Shown: piece by piece, positions 6,452 through 11,240 of the stretch
Layout of the letters: each line of letters opens with the position of its first letter
How positions within the stretch are numbered: position 1 is the stretch's first letter
DNA from: JBAXLO01 sp037134755
Lineage (GTDB): Bacteria > Bacteroidota > Bacteroidia > Bacteroidales > JACABE01
Direction of reading: 5' to 3'
Length of the DNA: 11,240 nt
Assembly (NCBI GenBank): GCA_037134755.1
Contig: JBAXLO010000156.1
Coordinates: forward strand, 1 to 11,240
The notes under the pieces: generated by a model
Databases searched by the model: none
What the model was told of the DNA's origin: nothing
The model's input: only the letters and a program-made list of their open reading frames with translations
Translations under genes and position numbers: made by a program

Positions 6452-8125
6452 TTAGCCTCTTTCATTTTTCTCTTTCTCAATAAACTTTACGGAATATTCT
6501 TTTGCTTGAAGCCCAATAAAATTATTTTCAAAAAAACGAAATTTTTCTCTTTTCAAATAAAGCAAAGTCAAAATACTTTTTTCTTGTATTAATGGCTTTT
6601 GCATTATAACATATTCAAATAGTGTTTCTATCAGTATCGGATACCTTTCCTCTTCTAATATCTTTTGAATAATAATTTCAATCGTATCCTTTTTTTTATA
6701 CAATTTTGCATTCACCACATAATCATTAGTATATTCTTTATTTATTAAACCAATATAACCATTTTCAAAATATCTAAACTTTAAATTATCATAAAATCTT
6801 ATAGTAGTACGAATACTTTTTTCATTACTATATGGTTTTTGTTCTAATACATATTTAAAAAGCTCAAATTTATGTACTGGAGTTTCATATCTACTTAAAT
6901 ATTCAGATACTATTTTATAGATAGGCTCCTTACTACCAGTCTTCTTTACTTCAATATATTCAATATATTTTTTTGAATATATTTTAGTTGCAAGTCCATA
7001 ATATTTGTTTTCAAATTTAATATATCTATTTCGTGTATTTTCAAAAAAATATTGTTTTAGAGTACTTTTTCTTGAATAATGATATTTTTTATTTAAGTAT
7101 TCATAGATATCCGAAAAACTTTTAGGCTCCCTTTCTTTCTTTAAATAATTAGTGATTATTTTTGTTAAACGTATAGGAGTTTTAACATTATGAAGTATAT
7201 ATTCAATCGGATATGTTTTTAAACACAACCCAAATAAATTATTTTCAAAATTTACAAATATCAATTTATTATGATATCTAAGATTTGTATAGATACTCCC
7301 TATTCCAATTTCCGGCCTCAGGCAATGAATATAATCAGTTATTTCCGACAGATGTTTAGGCAGTTCTTCATTCGCTAAATATTTAGTAATTAAACTAGTA
7401 ATCGTCCATGCTTCAATGTCTATACTTATTTCTTTCCATTCTGCTGCATATTCTTTTGATGCAAGACCATAATATTTGTTTATAAAAATTTTAAATTTCT
7501 CACGATTAACAGTAATACTTCTTAATACATTTTTTTTTGTTACTAAAGGACGTAATTTTATAAGGGTTTCAGTAATTTCATTAATATGCAAAGGTTCATC
7601 ATTATTATTAAGAATTTCAGTTAGTAAACTAAACATTGTTATTTGTGGGTAATCTCTAAAAACACTCTTTACTGGAACATATTCTTCAGAGTATTTTTTA
7701 GAAGAAATACCAAATTTATTGCCCTCAAATCTAATAAAACAACTCTTTCTGTATTTGTTTAAAATTGCCCCAACAGTATCTTTATTAGACTCTGAATTAT
7801 AGCACTGAACATATTTAAAGATTTCGTCAAAATGTATAGGATTCTCATTTCTGTCAAAATAATTATAAATAATCTTTTTTAATTTAGAAGTCCTGTCTTT
7901 ATCTAACAAATTCAAATGTTTGACTAATATGAAAGCTTTAAGCTTATCATTACATTCAAAAATATCACGATTAAACCGCAAAATCTTTTTCATTGAAGAT
8001 TTATATCCCTTTATAAATGAATATTTTTCTATTAAAACATTTTCAATCTCCCCCAATGATAACCAACCTTTATTATCATCAAGTATTTCGTATAGAATTT
8101 CCTTTAATTGTTCATGCTTTTCCAT
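6452..8125 (-). CDS. Seven-module winged-helix (HARE-HTH-like) repeat protein, copy A
   Basis: A 557-residue protein made almost wholly of seven tandem modules starting near residues 1, 74, 158, 236, 315, 398 and 477. Each shows the same pattern: a first helix, a turn often containing EP or LP, a second helix (HINEITETLI-like), often RP or KP, a variable third helix (KKNVLRSI-like), then a two-strand wing ending F-x-x-N-x-Y/F-x-G-L-x-x-K-x-Y. This resembles winged helix-turn-helix folds, closest by eye to HARE-HTH domains. The first module is the most diverged. No nuclease, ATPase, transmembrane or signal sequence is visible, so I infer a cytoplasmic nucleic-acid-binding protein; the function is unknown. 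It is very Lys/Ile/Asn-rich and AT-biased. A TACTTTTG element ends 4 nt before the ATG. It lies 48 bp downstream of its paralogue and has its own promoter. Confidence 0.85.
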   Translation of the reverse strand: MEKHEQLKEILYEILDDNKGWLSLGEIENVLIEKYSFIKGYKSSMKKILRFNRDIFECNDKLKAFILVKHLNLLDKDRTSKLKKIIYNYFDRNENPIHFDEIFKYVQCYNSESNKDTVGAILNKYRKSCFIRFEGNKFGISSKKYSEEYVPVKSVFRDYPQITMFSLLTEILNNNDEPLHINEITETLIKLRPLVTKKNVLRSITVNREKFKIFINKYYGLASKEYAAEWKEISIDIEAWTITSLITKYLANEELPKHLSEITDYIHCLRPEIGIGSIYTNLRYHNKLIFVNFENNLFGLCLKTYPIEYILHNVKTPIRLTKIITNYLKKEREPKSFSDIYEYLNKKYHYSRKSTLKQYFFENTRNRYIKFENKYYGLATKIYSKKYIEYIEVKKTGSKEPIYKIVSEYLSRYETPVHKFELFKYVLEQKPYSNEKSIRTTIRFYDNLKFRYFENGYIGLINKEYTNDYVVNAKLYKKKDTIEIIIQKILEEERYPILIETLFEYVIMQKPLIQEKSILTLLYLKREKFRFFENNFIGLQAKEYSVKFIEKEKNERG

Positions 8126-8129
8126 TATG

Positions 8130-8157
8130 CAAAAGTACTTAAAATTAATATATAAAC
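8130..8157 (-). promoter_or_regulatory. Promoter of repeat-protein copy A, near-leaderless
   Basis: Minus-strand TACTTTTG (8130-8137) with GTTTA (8153-8157) 15 bp upstream. Only four bases separate the -7 element from the ATG at 8125, so transcription should start at or within a few bases of the start codon. The promoter occupies nearly all of the 48-bp gap between the paralogues. Confidence 0.55.
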
Positions 8158-8173
8158 TGATATTAATTTCAAT

Positions 8174-9847
8174 TTAGGTTCTTTCATTTTTCTCTTTCTC
8201 AATAAACTCTACAGCATATTCTTTACCCTTGATCCCAATATATTTATTTTTAAAATATACAAGTCTTTCATTTTCTAACCTTAAAATATGTTTAATAGAT
8301 GCTGTTTCAACCGAAGGTATTTGTTGTAAAACATAAGCAACTATTGTTTTGCTAAGTACCGGACACTGTTCTTGTTGTAAAAAAGCATAAATTATATTAA
8401 TAATTGTCTTTTTATTCTTTATATATAGTCTCACCTCCTTATAATCTTTTGAATATTCTTTGTTTATTATCCCAATATAGTCATTTTTAAAATATTTGAA
8501 CATCTTATATTCATAATATTTTAAAGTAGTATATACACTGTGTCTATTGCTATTCGGCTTATATTGTAGCACATAATTATTAATTTCAGATTTATGAATA
8601 GGAGTATCTTCATTAGATAAATAATCATAAGCTAATTGATGGATTGATTCTTTTTTAAAATCTTCCTTTTTTTCAACAAATTCATTTGAATATTTTTTAG
8701 TAGCAATTCCATATAATTTATTTTCAAACCTAGTTATAGTCTCTGATTTGTTTAAAAATTTATATTTAATTTCTATTTTATTTGTATATTGAAAACTTAT
8801 ATTTACATATTCGCAAATTTCCGGATAACTTTTAGGCTGATCTTCATTATTTAAATAATCGATGATTGCCATCGTGATTTGTTTTCTATTTCGAGGATTA
8901 TAAGATATATAATCAGATGAATATGTTTTAGGAGCAAGTCCATAAAAATTATTCTCAAAAACAATGATCGTTGAATTATTTTTATTTCTAAGAGATTGCA
9001 AAACACTATATTTTAATATTTTCGGTCTTACGTTAAGTACATAATCAGTTATTTCTGACAAGTGTTTTGGTAGTTGCTCATTAGTTAGATATTCAGTGGT
9101 TAATTCAAGTATTGACTTTTCTTTAATCGCTTTATCAATTTCCACCCATTTTCCTGAATATTCTTTAGTCGCCAGTCCAAAATATGCATTCTTAAAATAT
9201 TTTAATTTCGCCTTATTCTTCCATAAATTTATTAATACTCTTTCTCTTTTAAATTCAGGTTGTAATAAAAGAACATTTTCAATAATTTTATTAGCTTGCA
9301 CCGGTTCTTCTTCATTCACTAATAATTCAGATATTAACCGAAAAATAAACCTGTTTCTATGAGTTTTTATGATTTTAATTGCTTTTTTTTGTTTTGTAAC
9401 ATATTCTTCTTTATATGTTTTTGATAAAATACCAAATTTATTGTTTTCAAAATAAATAAAATCTTTATTTTTATAATTACCTAAAGTTGATATAATACTT
9501 TTTTTTAAAGTATTTAATTTATACTGTTTAACATATTCTGTAATTTCATTAATATCTTTAGGATTCTCATTTTTATCTAAAAAATCATAAATAAGCTTTC
9601 TCATTGTCATGCATTTGATAACATCATCCTGGCTTGCTGACTTAACTAATTTAAAAGTATTATCCTTATTGTTATTTATAAAAACATCACAATGAAATTT
9701 TAAAACAAAATTCATTGAAGTTTTATATTTTTTTAATGACGAATATTTTTCTTTAATAATTTCTATAATATCATGCTTTGTAAGCCATCCATTATTTCCA
9801 TCAAGAATCTCGATTAGAATTTCTTTTATTAATTGTTGATCTACCAT
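8174..9847 (-). CDS. Seven-module winged-helix (HARE-HTH-like) repeat protein, copy B
   Basis: A paralogue of the downstream gene, also 557 residues when started at the ATG at 9847 (MVDQQLIKEILIEIL). A longer frame opens at 9883, but its extra 12 codons overlap the promoter and have no counterpart in copy A. The same seven modules are present, and corresponding modules match best between the two proteins: module 3 has NEQLPKHLSEITDY against NEELPKHLSEITDY, and both proteins end EFIEKEKNER or KFIEKEKNER plus one residue. This indicates duplication of a whole seven-module gene. The putative recognition helices differ between modules (KRERVLINL, KYSVLQSL, NRHSVYTTL), while the wing motif GL/GI-x-x-K-x-Y is kept. 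No catalytic domain is visible. The 21-bp array at 9960-10313 lies about 110 bp upstream of its start. Function is unknown; DNA binding is inferred from fold resemblance. Confidence 0.85.
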   Translation of the reverse strand: MVDQQLIKEILIEILDGNNGWLTKHDIIEIIKEKYSSLKKYKTSMNFVLKFHCDVFINNNKDNTFKLVKSASQDDVIKCMTMRKLIYDFLDKNENPKDINEITEYVKQYKLNTLKKSIISTLGNYKNKDFIYFENNKFGILSKTYKEEYVTKQKKAIKIIKTHRNRFIFRLISELLVNEEEPVQANKIIENVLLLQPEFKRERVLINLWKNKAKLKYFKNAYFGLATKEYSGKWVEIDKAIKEKSILELTTEYLTNEQLPKHLSEITDYVLNVRPKILKYSVLQSLRNKNNSTIIVFENNFYGLAPKTYSSDYISYNPRNRKQITMAIIDYLNNEDQPKSYPEICEYVNISFQYTNKIEIKYKFLNKSETITRFENKLYGIATKKYSNEFVEKKEDFKKESIHQLAYDYLSNEDTPIHKSEINNYVLQYKPNSNRHSVYTTLKYYEYKMFKYFKNDYIGIINKEYSKDYKEVRLYIKNKKTIINIIYAFLQQEQCPVLSKTIVAYVLQQIPSVETASIKHILRLENERLVYFKNKYIGIKGKEYAVEFIEKEKNERT

Positions 9848-9851
9848 TATG

Positions 9852-9879
9852 CAAAAGTACTTTAAATTTTGATTAAAAC
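9852..9879 (-). promoter_or_regulatory. Promoter of repeat-protein copy B, near-leaderless
   Basis: Minus-strand TACTTTTG (9852-9859) with GTTTT (9875-9879) 15 bp upstream; the element ends 4 nt before the ATG at 9847. The geometry is identical to copy A and the relic copy. This supports the 9847 start over the frame's upstream ATG at 9883, which lies outside any plausible transcript from this promoter. Confidence 0.55.
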
Positions 9880-9959
9880 TCAATTTAAAATTAAGATTAT
9901 CAACTTATTTTATTTTCATGAAAAAGTTTATTTATTATGAATAATTCATCCCTTTATTA

Positions 9960-10313
9960 TGTAACTATCTCATCTAGCTAGTATCATTTACAAATAAGTC
10001 TGTATAACTCTCACCCTAGCCTGTATCATTTACATATAAGTGTGTATAACTCTCACCCTAGCCTGTATCATTTACCTATTATCGTGTATCATTTACATAT
10101 AAGTGTGTATAACTCTCCCCTAGCCTGTATCATTTACAAATTAGACTGTATAACTCTCCCCTAGGCTGTATTATTTACAAATAATCGTGTATCATTTACA
10201 TATTTTTGTGTATCATTTACATATTTTCGTGTATTATTTACAATTTTTCGTGTATTATTTACAATTTAAGAGGTATTATTTAAAGATAAGCGTGTATCAT
10301 TTACAGGTCAAGG
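9960..10313. repeat. Tandem array of about 17 units with 21-bp period (array 2)
   Basis: The sequence divides without gaps into units of 20-21 bp. Type A begins TGTATCATTTAC or TGTATTATTTAC followed by a 9-bp variable, AT-rich tail often ending in CG, TG or AC (units at 9981, 10022, 10064, 10085, 10126, 10167, 10188, 10209, 10230, 10251, 10272, 10293). Type B is TGTATAACTCTC followed by (AC)CCTAGCC or a near match (10001, 10043, 10106, 10147; a diverged form at 9960). The two types are interspersed on the left; only type A occurs from 10167 on. All units have the same orientation. Stop codons in all frames exclude coding. The array fills most of the gap between the repeat-protein genes and the transglutaminase gene. 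Confidence 0.9.
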
Positions 10314-10408
10314 TGCATACATCCCATATTAAGTTTAACAAAAATAAAACACTCATGTATTAATATTATTTATACTTTTACACCTTTAATATTTATACAA
10401 ATCAAATT

Positions 10409-11240
10409 ATGATTAACAAGAATTTATTTCTCCTTTTGGTGTTGATTTCATTTGCTTTTACTACTAAAGCACAGCAGAAACACTTCATTTCAGATGCCGC
10501 TTATCTTAAACATACCCTTATTCAGTTCGAAAAACAAAAGAAGCTAGCTTCCGCTCGAGCTATCCCCTTGTTTGATGTCTTCAAACAAAATTTATCTTTA
10601 GAAGAAAAGGAAGCTTTGACTTTTCTTTACGCCTATATGCCCCTCAACGACATGGCCGAACATGATGGATCATATTTTTTAGCTCAGGTTAGAGCTTCAT
10701 TTGCTGCAAGAGATTATTTTCCTTACGGGAAAACGATTCCTGAAGACATTTTTAGGCATTTTGTCCTTCCTTATCGGATAAATAATGAAAACATGGACAC
10801 TGCTCGTCTGGTTTTCTACAAAGAATTAAAAGAAAGACTCAAAGGTTTGTCAATGAAACAAGCTGCTTTGGAAGTAAATCACTGGTGTCACGAGCGCGTT
10901 GCCTATCAAGGTTGCGACAGTAGGACGAGTGCTCCGCTTAGCACCATTAAAAATGCCCTCGGAAGGTGTGGCGAAGAGTCCACTTTCACGGTAACTGCCA
11001 TGAGAGCAGCAGGTATACCGGCACGTCAGTGCTATACTCCGCGTTGGGCTCATTGTGATGATAACCATGCCTGGGTTGAAGTGTGGATTGATGGTCAGTG
11101 GCATTTCTTAGGAGCTTGCGAACCCGATGCCAATCTTGATTTAGGTTGGTTTGCAGGTCCTTCAAAGAGAGCTATGATGGTCAATACTACCGTTTACGGT
11201 TATTACAAAGGCAAAGAAGAAGTTCTTCGCAGCGATGATA
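10409..11240 (+). CDS. Exported transglutaminase-like (papain-fold) protein, 3' end outside the window
   Basis: The frame is open to the window edge, giving 277 residues of an incomplete protein. Residues 1-21 form a signal peptide (MINKNLFLLLVLISFAFTTKA) with cleavage probable before QQ. A central domain carries a transglutaminase-core Cys-His-Asp arrangement: Cys187 (LGRCGEEST), His220 (DDNHAWVEVWIDG) and an acidic residue at 238-240 (CEPDANLD). The Cys box, the NHAWVEVW strand and a following WHFLGACEPD strand match this superfamily, which in bacteria usually acts as a protease or amidase rather than a crosslinker. The ATG at 10409 is followed directly by the signal peptide. A weak -7-like TACTTTTA lies at 10373-10380. 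Its codons are visibly richer in GC than those of the repeat-protein genes. Substrate and partners are unknown. Confidence 0.85.
   Translation, partial: MINKNLFLLLVLISFAFTTKAQQKHFISDAAYLKHTLIQFEKQKKLASARAIPLFDVFKQNLSLEEKEALTFLYAYMPLNDMAEHDGSYFLAQVRASFAARDYFPYGKTIPEDIFRHFVLPYRINNENMDTARLVFYKELKERLKGLSMKQAALEVNHWCHERVAYQGCDSRTSAPLSTIKNALGRCGEESTFTVTAMRAAGIPARQCYTPRWAHCDDNHAWVEVWIDGQWHFLGACEPDANLDLGWFAGPSKRAMMVNTTVYGYYKGKEEVLRSDD

Noticed and set aside
7920..9362. Plus-strand frames at 7920-8177 and 9096-9362
   Set aside because: They are shadows antisense to the seven-module genes, created by their AT-rich codons.
9848..9883. Upstream ATG at 9883 as the start of repeat-protein copy B
   Set aside because: The extra 12 codons overlap the TACTTTTG promoter and have no match in copy A. 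Starting at 9847 gives the same 557-residue length and aligned N-termini.
9960..10313. CRISPR array
   Set aside because: Units are 21 bp and contiguous, with a conserved part of only about 12 bp and two subtypes. There are no spacers of about 30 bp and no cas genes nearby.
10850..11104. 84-residue minus-strand frame
   Set aside because: It lies antisense to the conserved catalytic part of the transglutaminase-like gene and has no recognisable features.

Overview
The window comes from an AT-rich member of the Bacteroidota. Three things support this. Several genes are preceded by the TAnnTTTG (-7) promoter element typical of that phylum, and no purine-rich ribosome binding sites are evident. 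MutY, an HU-type protein, a 29-residue basic AURKAIP1/COX24-like protein and RNase G sit side by side, a neighbourhood I recall as common in Bacteroidota. The last gene has an export signal ending in the Bacteroidota-style A-Q-Q. The genus cannot be told from this window.

Left part (1-2894): an unrecognised 230-residue protein on the minus strand is followed by about 1 kb without a gene. That stretch holds a long imperfect inverted repeat (947-1082), a T-rich/A-rich hairpin (1114-1139) and a degenerate tandem array with a period of 21 bp (about 1209-1600). Next comes a tyrosine recombinase whose 5' end appears frameshifted, and 45 bp after its stop lies the 3' part of a tRNA gene with no matching 5' half. 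This looks like the right end of an integrated, probably decaying, element that used a tRNA 3' end as its attachment site. A rho-independent terminator follows, overlapping the end of mutY.

Middle part (2871-6255): the conserved housekeeping block. mutY (minus) is divergent from HU and the 29-residue protein (plus, then a clear terminator), followed by RNase G (plus, GTG start).

Right part (6256-10408): two adjacent minus-strand paralogues, both 557 residues once the second start is corrected to 9847. Each is built from seven tandem modules of about 75-80 residues that look like winged helix-turn-helix (HARE-HTH-like) units, with no visible catalytic domain. Each has its own TACTTTTG promoter only 4 nt from the ATG, so the mRNAs should be leaderless or nearly so. 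Just downstream is the relic of a third copy: the same promoter, an ATG and 12 codons. Upstream of the pair (9960-10313) lies an array of about 17 contiguous 21-bp units in two subtypes. The 21-bp period equals two helical turns of DNA, and a seven-module putative DNA-binding protein beside such an array suggests a protein/iteron-like site pair. This is the most likely undescribed system in the window. The link is inferred from position and geometry only.

Right edge (10409 onward): a secreted transglutaminase-like cysteine protein on the plus strand, running off the end of the window.
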